From contig JALNWS010000054.1 in NCBI GenBank assembly GCA_023230755.1, forward strand, positions 1 to 20,236: a DNA stretch of 20,236 nucleotides. Direction: 5' to 3'. The position numbers and the translations under genes are program-made. Below the pieces are notes generated by a model. The model was not told the DNA's origin. It searched no databases and saw only the letters and a list, made by a program, of their open reading frames with translations. This document shows, piece by piece, positions 7,473 to 15,628 of this stretch (within the stretch, counting starts at the first letter, position 1; each line of letters opens with the position of its first letter). This stretch comes from Azoarcus sp. GTDB taxonomy: Bacteria > Pseudomonadota > Gammaproteobacteria > Burkholderiales > Rhodocyclaceae.

Positions 7473-8846
7473 ATGACAACTCGCACCGTTTTCCCTGCAG
7501 CTGCAACGCTGCTGCGCAACAGCCTGGCCCTGGCGGCAGGCGTTTTCCTTTTCGGCAATACGGCGATGGCCGGACCTGACATCCAGCAATGGACGGCCAG
7601 CACCGGCGCCCGCGTCCAGTTCGTCGAGAGCCGGGCGCTGCCTCTGGTAGACATCCAGATCGACTTTGCCGCCGGCAGCGCGGTCGAACCGGCGGACAAG
7701 ACCGGCCTGGCCGGACTCACCCGGGCCCTGCTCGATGCCGGCGCCGGCACGCTGGACGAACAGGCGGTGTCCGACCTCAGTGCGGACATCGGCGCGCAGA
7801 TCAGCGGCGGCACCGACAATGACCGCAGCAGCCTGTCGATCCGCAGCCTGTCGTCAGCCAAAGAACTCGATGCCGCCGTCGGCCTCGCCGCCACCCTGGC
7901 CTCGGCTCCGACCTTTCCTGCAGCTGTACTCGATCGCGAACGCGAACGCGCCATCTCCGGCCTGCGCGAATCCCTCACCAAGCCAGGAACGCTGGCCGCA
8001 CGCAGCTTCAATGAGGTCGCTTACGCGGGTCACCCCTACGGCCGGAATGTCACCGCCGAATCCCTCACGGCGATCAGCCGCGACGATCTGCTTGCGTTTC
8101 ACCGCGACCATTACGCGGCCCGGCATGCCTCGGTCAGCATCGTAGGTGATGTGGACCGCGCCACCGCCGAACAGATCGCTGTCCGCCTGACCCGCGAACT
8201 TCCCGCCGGCGTCGACACCCCCGCCCTGCCTGCGCCGGTACAGCCTGCGGCACAGACCGTGCGCATTGCCCACCCCTCGGCACAGGCGCACATCCTGATC
8301 GGACAGCCGGGAATGGCGCGCGAAGATCCCGACTATTTTCCATTGCTCGTCGGCAACTACGTGCTCGGCGGCGGCGGCTTCGTTTCCCGTCTCACTAGCG
8401 AGGTGCGTGAAAAACGCGGTTTCGCCTACAGCGTCTACAGCTACTTTGCACCACAGCAGGTCGCCGGACCGTTCGAGATCGGCCTGCAGACGCGTGGCAA
8501 CCAGACCACCCAAGCACTTCAGGTTGTAAATGACACGCTCCGGACCTTCATCGCCGAAGGCCCGACGGCGGCCGAACTGCAGGCGGCCAAGGACAACCTG
8601 ATCAATGGCTTCGGGCTACGCCTGGACTCCAATCGCAAGATCCTCGACTATGTCGCCATGATCGGTTTTTACCAGCTTCCGCTCGACTGGCTTGACCGCT
8701 ACCCGCGCGCAGTGGCAGCGGTAAGCCGCGCCCAGGTGCGCGACGCATTCTCGCGCCGCGTCCGTCCCGAGCACCTCGTGACCATCATCGCCGGCGGTGA
8801 CGGTGACGTAGAGACGCCCTCCGCCACAGGCGACAAGGCACGATGA
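7473..8846 (+). CDS. M16 family peptidase-like protein lacking the zinc site (non-catalytic partner), exported
   Basis: Second M16-type protein, 457 aa, with a signal sequence ending near AMA-GPD (about residue 33). Where the active paralogue has HMLEH, this one reads LTRAL (about 82-86), so zinc binding and catalysis are lost. It keeps the conserved substrate-side C-terminal element, SRLTSEVREKRGFAYS (305-320), after a glycine run. Paired active/inactive M16 subunits forming a heterodimer are established for mitochondrial MPP and several bacterial systems, so a heterodimer with the preceding gene is likely. Its stop overlaps the rsmD start as ATGA. Confidence 0.88.
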   Translation: MTTRTVFPAAATLLRNSLALAAGVFLFGNTAMAGPDIQQWTASTGARVQFVESRALPLVDIQIDFAAGSAVEPADKTGLAGLTRALLDAGAGTLDEQAVSDLSADIGAQISGGTDNDRSSLSIRSLSSAKELDAAVGLAATLASAPTFPAAVLDRERERAISGLRESLTKPGTLAARSFNEVAYAGHPYGRNVTAESLTAISRDDLLAFHRDHYAARHASVSIVGDVDRATAEQIAVRLTRELPAGVDTPALPAPVQPAAQTVRIAHPSAQAHILIGQPGMAREDPDYFPLLVGNYVLGGGGFVSRLTSEVREKRGFAYSVYSYFAPQQVAGPFEIGLQTRGNQTTQALQVVNDTLRTFIAEGPTAAELQAAKDNLINGFGLRLDSNRKILDYVAMIGFYQLPLDWLDRYPRAVAAVSRAQVRDAFSRRVRPEHLVTIIAGGDGDVETPSATGDKAR

Positions 8847-9382
8847 GTCGTGTTCGAATTGTCGGCGGGGAATGGCGCTCCCGCCTGCTCGACGTGGCCC
8901 GCGTACCCGGCCTGCGCCCTACACCCGACCGCGTGCGTGAAACCCTGTTCAACTGGCTGGGCCAGGATCTCGACGGGCTGAACTGCCTCGATCTCTTTGC
9001 AGGCAGCGGCATTCTCGGCTTCGAGGCGGCCTCGCGCGGCGCCGAAAAAGTGACGATGGTCGAATACGACCCCCGCGCTTTCAGCGCGCTGAAGCAGGCG
9101 AAAGAGACCCTACTTGCGTCGCAGGTAGAGATCATTCGCGGCGATGCGGTAAAATTCCTGCAATCCACCCCTCGGAAGTTCGATGTGGTGTTTCTTGATC
9201 CGCCGTACAGGCAGGACTGGATCGAGCGCGTGGCGCCGATGATCGACAGGATCATGCAGCCGGATGGATGGCTGTATGTCGAATCGGAGGCGACGGTGAC
9301 GCACCTGGGCGGATGGCAGACAGTCAGAAAGGGTCACGCCGGACAGGTACATTTCCATCTCTTGCGGGGAACGCAGAAATGA
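8843..9382 (+). CDS. rsmD: 16S rRNA (guanine(966)-N2)-methyltransferase
   Basis: SAM-dependent methyltransferase of 179 aa that modifies G966 of 16S rRNA during small-subunit assembly. It starts with the family-typical VRIVGGEWRSR and RPTPDRVRETLFNWL. The SAM-binding motif is LDLFAGSGILGFEA (49-62) and the catalytic base-flipping motif is DPPY (119-122). Start and stop are both in ATGA overlaps, with the upstream M16 gene and with coaD. The rsmD-coaD adjacency is common in proteobacteria. Confidence 0.95.
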   Translation: MSRVRIVGGEWRSRLLDVARVPGLRPTPDRVRETLFNWLGQDLDGLNCLDLFAGSGILGFEAASRGAEKVTMVEYDPRAFSALKQAKETLLASQVEIIRGDAVKFLQSTPRKFDVVFLDPPYRQDWIERVAPMIDRIMQPDGWLYVESEATVTHLGGWQTVRKGHAGQVHFHLLRGTQK

Positions 9383-9870
9383 AGGATGTGGTGGCGCTAT
9401 ACCCAGGGACCTTCGACCCATTCACGCGGGGGCACGAAGATATCGTAAGACGCGCAGCGCTATTGTTTGAGGAAGTCGTGGTAGGGGTGGCTGCAAGTCC
9501 GGGCAAAGGCCCGATTTTCAGTCTGGATGAGCGTGTCGCCATTGCACAGGAGGTCTTGAGTCCTTTTCCGAATGTCCGGGTCACGGGTTTCAGCGGACTG
9601 CTGATGGACTTCGTTCGCACTCAGCACGCCCGGGTCGTATTGCGCGGTTTGCGTGCGGTTTCCGACTTCGAGTATGAGTTTCAGATGGCCGGAATGAACC
9701 GCAAACTCTATCCGGACGTCGAAACAGTATTCCTGACGCCCGCCGAGGAATACATGTTCATCTCTGCCACCATGGTGCGCGAGATTGCCCGCCTGGGCGG
9801 GGACGTTAGCAAGTTCGTGCAGGCCAGCGTGCTTGCGCAGTTGCAACACAAAGTGAATTTAAAGCGATAG
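9379..9870 (+). CDS. coaD: Phosphopantetheine adenylyltransferase
   Basis: Catalyses the penultimate step of coenzyme A synthesis, joining 4'-phosphopantetheine and ATP to give dephospho-CoA. The 163 aa length is normal. The nucleotidyltransferase HxGH-type motif appears as TRGHED with H19, within YPGTFDPFTRGHED. The second motif is ISATMVRE (128-135), with alanine in place of the commoner second serine of ISSTMVRE. The frame extends upstream to 9268, but ATG 9379, followed by KDVVALYPGTFDP, matches the family start and overlaps the rsmD stop as ATGA. Confidence 0.96.
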   Translation: MKDVVALYPGTFDPFTRGHEDIVRRAALLFEEVVVGVAASPGKGPIFSLDERVAIAQEVLSPFPNVRVTGFSGLLMDFVRTQHARVVLRGLRAVSDFEYEFQMAGMNRKLYPDVETVFLTPAEEYMFISATMVREIARLGGDVSKFVQASVLAQLQHKVNLKR

Positions 9871-9886
9871 CAAGGAAGCAATCCAC

Positions 9887-10138
9887 ATGTCTCTCATCAT
9901 TACCGACGAATGCATCAACTGTGACGTCTGCGAACCCGAATGCCCCAACGGCGCGATCTACCAGGGTGACGAAATCTACGAGATCGACCCCAACAAGTGC
10001 ACCGAATGCGTAGGCCACTTCGACGAACCGCAGTGCCAACAGGTTTGCCCGGTCGACTGCATCCCGCTCGACCCGAACAACGTCGAGACCAAGGACCAGC
10101 TGATGGAGAAGTTCATCAAGCTGACCGCGAAAGGCTGA
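9887..10138 (+). CDS. Small 2[4Fe-4S] ferredoxin of the YfhL/Allochromatium type
   Basis: Cytosolic electron carrier of 83 aa. The first cluster motif is CINCDVCEPECP (C9, C12, C15, C19). The second has the insertion typical of the Allochromatium vinosum-type family: C38, C41, then eight residues, C50, and C54 before Pro. A ninth cysteine, C58, follows in VDCIP. These ferredoxins have unusually low-potential clusters in studied relatives; the partner here is not known. AAGGA (9872-9876) lies 10 bases ahead of the ATG. It is 16 bases after coaD, a pairing seen in many proteobacteria, and ends the unit at a terminator. Confidence 0.94.
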   Translation: MSLIITDECINCDVCEPECPNGAIYQGDEIYEIDPNKCTECVGHFDEPQCQQVCPVDCIPLDPNNVETKDQLMEKFIKLTAKG

Positions 10139-10149
10139 TCATCGACGCG

Positions 10150-10166
10150 GCCCGGCCTGACCGGGC
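10150..10166. other. Short hairpin after the ferredoxin stop
   Basis: A 6-bp inverted repeat (10150-10155 with 10161-10166) with a 5-base loop, immediately before the main terminator. There is no T run, so it is unlikely to terminate on its own. Confidence 0.4.
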
Positions 10167-10178
10167 GCAGCACGAAAC

Positions 10179-10202
10179 AGGGCGAGCTTTTCAGCTCGCC
10201 CT
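10179..10202. terminator. Terminator between ferredoxin and dynamin-like gene (convergent)
   Basis: A 10-bp stem (10179-10188 with 10193-10202) with a TTTC loop. On the plus strand it is followed by the T-rich TGCTTTGTTTG, and on the minus strand by TGTTTCG. It can therefore serve both converging transcripts. Confidence 0.82.
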
Positions 10203-10236
10203 TGCTTTGTTTGCCATCTGAATGAACGCGCGCCGA

Positions 10237-12198
10237 TCAGGCAGCGCGGCTATCAAGCGCTTCGCCCGCGGCCGGACCGACCCCCAGGGCACGATGGATA
10301 TCGTCTTCCAGCACGGCGAGTTCCTCCAGCAAGGTCAGCATCCCGGCTTCGGCCTGCTTGAGCTCATCAACCCGGTCCTCGAGCGTGTCGGTCGCCTGGT
10401 GGATACGTTTGACGCTTTCGAGACGGCGCTTGAGCTGCAACTGGTATTCACGCACCTGGGTTTCCAGTGGCGACATCACCGCCCGCAGCCACTGTTCAAC
10501 GTCGCGATTGGCGAGCTCGAAGGTACGGCGCGCCTGAACAGCCACGGTTTCGAAGAACTTCTGTGTCAGCGTGTGCTTCTCGGTCGTCACCAGCGTCAGC
10601 GTGGTGTTGATCTGGCGGTTGAACGCCTTCTCGAGGCGGTCGAGCTCGGCCTCATATCGCTGCGTCGAAAACGCCTCCGGCGACGTCAGCTGCAGACCAT
10701 GCTCCACGCTGAAACGCTTGTACATGCTGTCGAGCATGCGCGTGATCTCGCCAATCTCGGCCGTTGACTGGCTCAGATTGCTGCGCAAATGTGCAAAGAA
10801 ACCTTCCATTGCGCCGCGCAGACCGCGACTGAAGCTCGACTCGAGCATGGCTTCGCGCGTGCGGCGGGTCTCGTTGCGCAAGGCGTCCAGCCCCAGATGC
10901 CCCAGCAGGTTGTTGGTCAGGCTGGAGAAGACGGAGCGCACCGCGTAGTACTTTTGCAGCCCCTGCTCGAACTCTTCCTTTTCCACCCGGATCTTGCGCA
11001 TCATGTATTCGATGACGTTCTGGTTTTTGCCGCGCAGATCGGTGAGCTCCTGCAACTGTTCGCGCACACCGTAGAGCCGTGCATCGAGCAAGGCAGTGGT
11101 CTGGTGCACCAGGTCGGTCGTTTCGCCGAGGGTGTTTTCGCGCACGATTTCCTGCTTGGTCGGAAGCAGGTCCTCGGTCAGCGCACGTTCAAGCTCCGGC
11201 AGGCGGCTGCGTGCCAGCAGCGGCCCATCCCCATTTACCCGTGCGACCAGACCCTTTTGCGCGGAAACGGGAAAAACCGCCCGCGGCTCCACATCCAGCG
11301 TTTCGGCAACAGTCTGTACCTGGCGCGCAATTTCGGCGTCGATCCGGGCCTCCTCGCGCAGGCCATCCCACAGTCCGTCAATCTTGTTGAGCACGACCAT
11401 GCGCCCTTTCTGCCGACGCTGACCGACACTGACGTACTCACGCCACACGGCGAGGTCGCTCTGGGTCACGCCGGTATCGGCGGCAAGAATGAACAGCACT
11501 GCATGCGCATTGGGCAGCAGCGACAGCGTCAGTTCGGGCTCGGCACCAATTGCGTTCAGGCCCGGGGTGTCAAGCACCACCAAGCCCTGCTCAAGCAAGG
11601 GGTGAGGAAACTGGATCACTGCATGGCGCCAGCTCGGCACTTCCACCAGGCCATCACTGCCGGGCTTCAATCCGTTGTCCCCGCTGGGGTCCACCGTGAA
11701 TCCGAGCCGCCCGGCCTCCTCCTGGCTCACCCGTTGCACCTCGCCGACGCGCGCGAGGGCGTCCTGCAGCTCTTTGGCAGAACCCGTCTTCAACGGCACC
11801 ACGGTCCATTCGTCGGCCTTGAGCTTGAGCTCACTGACCTGTGCCTGCAGGACACGTGTCGCAATCGGCAGCAGCCGCAACTCCGGCGTCGCCCCTGCCG
11901 TCCATTGCAGCTCGGTCGGACACATGGTCGTACGGCCCGCACTGGACGGAAGAATGCGATCTCCGTAATCGGAAAAGAAGATGGCATTGATCAGCTCGGA
12001 CTTGCCACGCGAAAATTCGGCGACAAAGGCGATCGTCAACTTGTCTTCGCGCAGGCGCTCGATCGCGTACTGCAGGCGGAGGTCGGCCTGAGCATCGCCA
12101 ACATCGTTACGCGTCAGCCAACTGCGCAAACGCGCCACCGATTCCATGGCCTCGCCGCGCCAGCGGCTGTAGGCGGAAAACTGTTCTGCCAGAGTCAT
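10237..12198 (-). CDS. Dynamin-like large GTPase
   Basis: Predicted 653 aa GTPase of the bacterial dynamin family. The P-loop is AEFSRGKS (60-67), with alanine where the consensus has the first glycine. A switch I-like GRTTMCPTEL lies at about 88-97, G3 DTPGLN at 210-215 and G4 NKID at 271-274. The remaining C-terminal half is long, charged, helical-looking and coiled-coil-like, with no obvious transmembrane segment. The chosen start MTLAEQFSAY (12198) has AGGTGA 7 bases upstream; the open frame further upstream has no support. Bacterial dynamins act in membrane remodelling, chromosome/replication control (CrfC) or phage tolerance, but the role of this type is not known to me. It lies 119 bases downstream of mutM on the same strand and converges with the ferredoxin gene. 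Confidence 0.88.
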   Translation of the reverse strand: MTLAEQFSAYSRWRGEAMESVARLRSWLTRNDVGDAQADLRLQYAIERLREDKLTIAFVAEFSRGKSELINAIFFSDYGDRILPSSAGRTTMCPTELQWTAGATPELRLLPIATRVLQAQVSELKLKADEWTVVPLKTGSAKELQDALARVGEVQRVSQEEAGRLGFTVDPSGDNGLKPGSDGLVEVPSWRHAVIQFPHPLLEQGLVVLDTPGLNAIGAEPELTLSLLPNAHAVLFILAADTGVTQSDLAVWREYVSVGQRRQKGRMVVLNKIDGLWDGLREEARIDAEIARQVQTVAETLDVEPRAVFPVSAQKGLVARVNGDGPLLARSRLPELERALTEDLLPTKQEIVRENTLGETTDLVHQTTALLDARLYGVREQLQELTDLRGKNQNVIEYMMRKIRVEKEEFEQGLQKYYAVRSVFSSLTNNLLGHLGLDALRNETRRTREAMLESSFSRGLRGAMEGFFAHLRSNLSQSTAEIGEITRMLDSMYKRFSVEHGLQLTSPEAFSTQRYEAELDRLEKAFNRQINTTLTLVTTEKHTLTQKFFETVAVQARRTFELANRDVEQWLRAVMSPLETQVREYQLQLKRRLESVKRIHQATDTLEDRVDELKQAEAGMLTLLEELAVLEDDIHRALGVGPAAGEALDSRAA

Positions 12199-12317
12199 GA
12201 TCACTTCACCTGTTCTGCCAATACCTTGAGCGCGCATTCCACTCACTCCGTCAGCATAGCGCCGATCGCTTCGACGTGCCATTCCTTCAACCGCCCGCCG
12301 GCCTCCCGAGCACAGTA

Positions 12318-13139
12318 TCAGCGCCCCCTGCGCTGGCACTGCGGGCAAAAGAAACTCGCGCGCTGCCCGCTCACGAGCCGCTCAATCGGCGTATCGCAGA
12401 CCCGACAGGATTCGCCGTCACGTCCGTAGACGAAATACTGCTGCTGAAAATAGCCGGGCTGGCCGTCACCCCCAACGAAGTCCCTCAGCGTGCTGCCTCC
12501 GGCCTCGATTGCGGCGGCCAGAGTCACCCGCACCGCGTCGGCAAGTCGCTGATAGCGCGCGAGCCCGATCCGCCCAGCCTGCTCCAGGGGGTGAATGCGG
12601 GCCCGGAACAGGCTTTCGGAAGCGTAGATATTGCCCACCCCCACAACACGATGACTGTCCATCAGCACATGCTTCACCGGCGCGCGCAGGCCACGACTCA
12701 GCCGATACAGACACCCGCCGTCGAAAGCGTCGCCCAGCGGCTCCGGCCCGAGCGAGGCAAGCAGCGGATGCGCCTCGGCCGCGCCCTGCTGCCACACAAC
12801 CAGGCCGAAGCGGCGCGGATCGCGCAGACGCAAGGCACGATCGCCGAACACAAAATCCACATGATCATGTACACCGGCAGGCTCGCCGGGATCAATCACC
12901 CGCAGGCTCCCCGACATGCCAAGATGCACAATCACGCTGCCACTGCCGAAATCGAACACCAGATATTTTGCCCGGCGCCACACGCGCGCCAGGCTGCGTC
13001 CGGAGACTTCCCCGGCCAGCGTCGGTGGAACCGGCTGGCGCAAACGCGGATTGCGCACCACCAGCGCTGTCAGCACATGACCCTCGACATGCGGGCGGAC
13101 GCCGCGACAGGTGGTTTCGACTTCGGGCAACTCGGGCAT
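12318..13139 (-). CDS. mutM: Formamidopyrimidine-DNA glycosylase (Fpg)
   Basis: Bifunctional base-excision repair enzyme that removes 8-oxoguanine and formamidopyrimidines and cuts the abasic site. The 273 aa protein starts PELPEVET after Met, giving the catalytic N-terminal proline and E3. Other expected residues are K58 in RRAKYL, the helix-two-turn-helix region with GVGNIYASE (N170), and the C-terminal zinc finger C245, C248, C265, C268 with the DNA-contacting R260 in GQRASFFCP. The frame is open upstream to 13205, but the catalytic proline must follow the initiator Met, which fixes the start at 13139. It diverges from the TPR gene; a possible -10 (TAGAAT on the minus strand, 13223-13218) lacks a convincing -35. 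Confidence 0.97.
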   Translation of the reverse strand: MPELPEVETTCRGVRPHVEGHVLTALVVRNPRLRQPVPPTLAGEVSGRSLARVWRRAKYLVFDFGSGSVIVHLGMSGSLRVIDPGEPAGVHDHVDFVFGDRALRLRDPRRFGLVVWQQGAAEAHPLLASLGPEPLGDAFDGGCLYRLSRGLRAPVKHVLMDSHRVVGVGNIYASESLFRARIHPLEQAGRIGLARYQRLADAVRVTLAAAIEAGGSTLRDFVGGDGQPGYFQQQYFVYGRDGESCRVCDTPIERLVSGQRASFFCPQCQRRGR

Positions 13140-13331
13140 CGATGATCCGTGAAAGTGGGCTGAAACACGGGCAGCTTGCCGGTGCAGGGGCAAAGTGCCT
13201 ACCATGAGGCGAACCGAATTCTAAAACAGCCCTCCAAGGCATAGTACCTGCATCGCAAACCTGTACCGCATGCAGCGCCCCGAACCTGCAAAGCCCACCA
13301 GCCGAGCCCACGGAACCAGCCAGACCGCCTT

Positions 13332-15041
13332 ATGAACCGCACCATTGCCCGTCGCCTAGCACACCTCGGCACCGCCCTCCTGCTGGGCCTGTCACCGGGC
13401 GCCTTTGCCCTTGCTGAGGACGCGCCACCGGCAAGCACGCTGCCGGCCCAGGAGCTCACCTCGCAGACGCTCTACCGTTTTCTGCTGGCTGAAATCGCCG
13501 GCGCGCGCGGGCAGATAGGCCTTGCCGCACAGCTCTACCTCGAACTCGCGCGCGACACACGTGATCCGCGCATTGCGCGCCGCGCCGCGGAAGTGGCACT
13601 GTTTGCGCGCAACGCCGACATGGCGGCCGAGGCGGCACGAATCTGGAGCGAAACCGATCCCGATTCGGAAGAGGCCAAGCACCTGCTCGCAGGCGTGGTC
13701 AGCGCCCACGGCGGCCGCCTGGAAGACGTACAGATTCAGTTGGCCCGCGCACTTGCCCAGGCACCTGCAAATCTGGACGCCAACCTGATGGGCCTGAACC
13801 GGGCGCTGTCGAGAATGGAAGACAAGGCAGCGGTCCAGGCAATGGTCATCCGCCTCACCGAGCCCTACCTCGAACACCCGGAAGCCCATTTCGCCCGCGC
13901 CCAGTCCGCCGCCATTGCCGGCAGTCCGATGGAGTCGCTGACCGCAATCAACGCCGCGCTGCTTCTGCGCCCAGACTGGGAGACCGGCCTGCTGTTCAAG
14001 GCTCAGCTCCTGTTGCAGACCGGCGCTCATACCGAAGCAAGCAAGCTGTTGCAGGAGGCGGTCGCGCGTCAACCCGACAACCGCAATCTCCGACTCGGTT
14101 ACGCGCGCAGCCTGATTGCCGCCAAGCAGTTCAAAGCCGCGCGCACCGAGTTCATGGCGCTACTGGACAGCGCCCCCGGCGATCGCGACTTGCTTTACTC
14201 AGTTGCCCTGCTGTCGCTTCAGCTGGACGACCCCGTCATGGCCGAACCCTTGCTGACAAGGGCGCTGGAAGCCGGCCATCCCGAAGCGGACGCCATCCGC
14301 CTTCATCTCGGGCAAATCGCCGAACAGCGCAAGGACGGCGCGGCCGCACGCAAGTGGTTCGAATCCGTTGCCCCCGGCGCGCATTACGCTGAAGCCCGCA
14401 TCCGTAGCGCGCACAGCCTGGCGCGCGAAGGCAAGTTGGATGAAGCACGCAGCCTTCTGCAGACCCCGACGGAGGACGCAAGCCTGAGCAGGCGCTACCG
14501 CCTGGCCGAGGCACAGATGTTGCGCGATGCCGGCCGCACGGAGGAAGCGTTCGATCTCATCGACGAGGCCTTGCTGCAAGCGCCCGACGATGCCGACCTG
14601 CTCTACGAGTCTGCCATGCTCGCCGAGCGCCTGGACCGTCTGGAAGTGATGGAGGGGCGCCTGCGCAAGGTCATCGCGCTGACGCCTGATCATGCACATG
14701 CGAAGAACGCCCTCGGCTACTCATTTGCCGACCGCGGCATCAACCTTGAAGAGGCCGAGAAGCTGATCGCCAGTGCACACGAGCTTGCGCCGGACGACGC
14801 CTTCATCCTCGACAGCCTCGGCTGGGTCAACTTTCGGCGTGGCAACAACGAAGCCGCGCTCGCTCACCTCCAGCGCGCCTACGCGATGCGCCCGGACCCC
14901 GAGATTGCTGCACACCTTGGCGACGTCCTGTGGACGCTTGGCCGCCATGATGAAGCGGCAACACTGCTCGACGACGCACTTGCCGGACACCCTGACAACG
15001 AGACCCTGCGCAACACCGCGCTGCGCCTGCTCAAACCATGA
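13332..15041 (+). CDS. Exported tetratricopeptide-repeat protein
   Basis: A 569 aa protein with a signal sequence (basic MNRTIARRL, hydrophobic stretch, cleavage near AFALA-ED, residues 26-28) and then almost continuous helical repeats of TPR type. TPR-like patterns are clear at, for example, AHFARAQSAAIAGSPMESL, and in the C-terminal third with its ALGYSFADRG and LDSLGWVNFRRGN units. It probably works in the periplasm or at the outer membrane as a protein-protein scaffold. It directly precedes lolB with an ATGA overlap, a neighbourhood conserved in betaproteobacteria, which suggests an envelope role, though no specific function is established to my knowledge. No good ribosome binding site is visible before ATG 13332. 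Confidence 0.88.
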   Translation: MNRTIARRLAHLGTALLLGLSPGAFALAEDAPPASTLPAQELTSQTLYRFLLAEIAGARGQIGLAAQLYLELARDTRDPRIARRAAEVALFARNADMAAEAARIWSETDPDSEEAKHLLAGVVSAHGGRLEDVQIQLARALAQAPANLDANLMGLNRALSRMEDKAAVQAMVIRLTEPYLEHPEAHFARAQSAAIAGSPMESLTAINAALLLRPDWETGLLFKAQLLLQTGAHTEASKLLQEAVARQPDNRNLRLGYARSLIAAKQFKAARTEFMALLDSAPGDRDLLYSVALLSLQLDDPVMAEPLLTRALEAGHPEADAIRLHLGQIAEQRKDGAAARKWFESVAPGAHYAEARIRSAHSLAREGKLDEARSLLQTPTEDASLSRRYRLAEAQMLRDAGRTEEAFDLIDEALLQAPDDADLLYESAMLAERLDRLEVMEGRLRKVIALTPDHAHAKNALGYSFADRGINLEEAEKLIASAHELAPDDAFILDSLGWVNFRRGNNEAALAHLQRAYAMRPDPEIAAHLGDVLWTLGRHDEAATLLDDALAGHPDNETLRNTALRLLKP

Positions 15042-15628
15042 CGGCTGCCAGACCGGTGCGCCGGAAGCTTCTTGGGCTGGCCCTCAGTACGGCCCTGCTC
15101 AGCGCCTGTGCGCCGCTGCAACCCGTGCCCGGAAGCGCCGCGGTGATCCGCGCCGCCATTCCGTACTTCGAGGTCGATGGACGCCTGTCCGCCACGGACG
15201 GCGAGCGCGCCGCCAACGGTCAGATCGAGTGGCGCCACGCCCAGTCCGCAGACCAATGGACCGCGTACAGCCCGCTGGGGCAGATCGTCGCGCGCCTCGA
15301 CAGCAACGCGGCAGGGGCCGAACTGATGCTGGCTGACGGCAGGCGCCAGCGCGCCGCCAGCGCGTCCGAACTGCTTCCTGCGCTCATCGGCGTCGACCTT
15401 CCCCTGCAGCGCCTTCCCGGCTGGATTCAGGCCAGCCCGCAACCGGACGCCGAGGTCCGCAGCCTCGACGAGGTCGGCCGGCCAAGTCTGGTCATCGATC
15501 AGGGCTGGCGCATCGACTACACCGAATACCTCAACCCCGCGGCAGATGCCCTGCCGCGCCGTCTTGAAATATCGCGTGGCGACGCCCGCGTCCGACTTGT
15601 GATCGACCGATGGACTCTGCAACCCTGA
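15038..15628 (+). CDS. lolB: Outer-membrane lipoprotein LolB
   Basis: Receives lipoproteins from the periplasmic carrier LolA and inserts them into the outer membrane. The protein is 196 aa with a lipoprotein signal peptide and lipobox LSAC, giving lipidated C24 followed by APLQP. The mature part carries the family-like FEVDGRLSA and the central NGQIEWRHAQSADQWTAYSP, where LolB proteins have a conserved beta-strand pair. Identity rests on this pattern plus position between the TPR gene and ispE, the standard lolB location in betaproteobacteria. It overlaps the TPR stop as ATGA and overlaps the ispE start by 19 bases. Confidence 0.9.
   Translation: MTAARPVRRKLLGLALSTALLSACAPLQPVPGSAAVIRAAIPYFEVDGRLSATDGERAANGQIEWRHAQSADQWTAYSPLGQIVARLDSNAAGAELMLADGRRQRAASASELLPALIGVDLPLQRLPGWIQASPQPDAEVRSLDEVGRPSLVIDQGWRIDYTEYLNPAADALPRRLEISRGDARVRLVIDRWTLQP

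Noticed and set aside
9268..9378. Upstream extension of coaD inside rsmD
   Set aside because: The YPGTFDP motif is expected a few residues from the start, and the ATGA junction at 9379 is a better start.
12199..12317. TGGCAC on the minus strand in the mutM to dynamin-like spacer, resembling a sigma-54 -24 element
   Set aside because: The matching -12 TTGC is absent at the right distance.
10789..12429. 546-codon open frame antisense to the dynamin-like gene
   Set aside because: It mirrors a strongly coding GC-rich gene and its product (His/Gln/Arg-rich) has no domain. GC-rich codon bias removes stops from the opposite strand.
13140..13205. Upstream extension of mutM
   Set aside because: The catalytic proline must be residue 1 after Met removal, which fixes the start at 13139.
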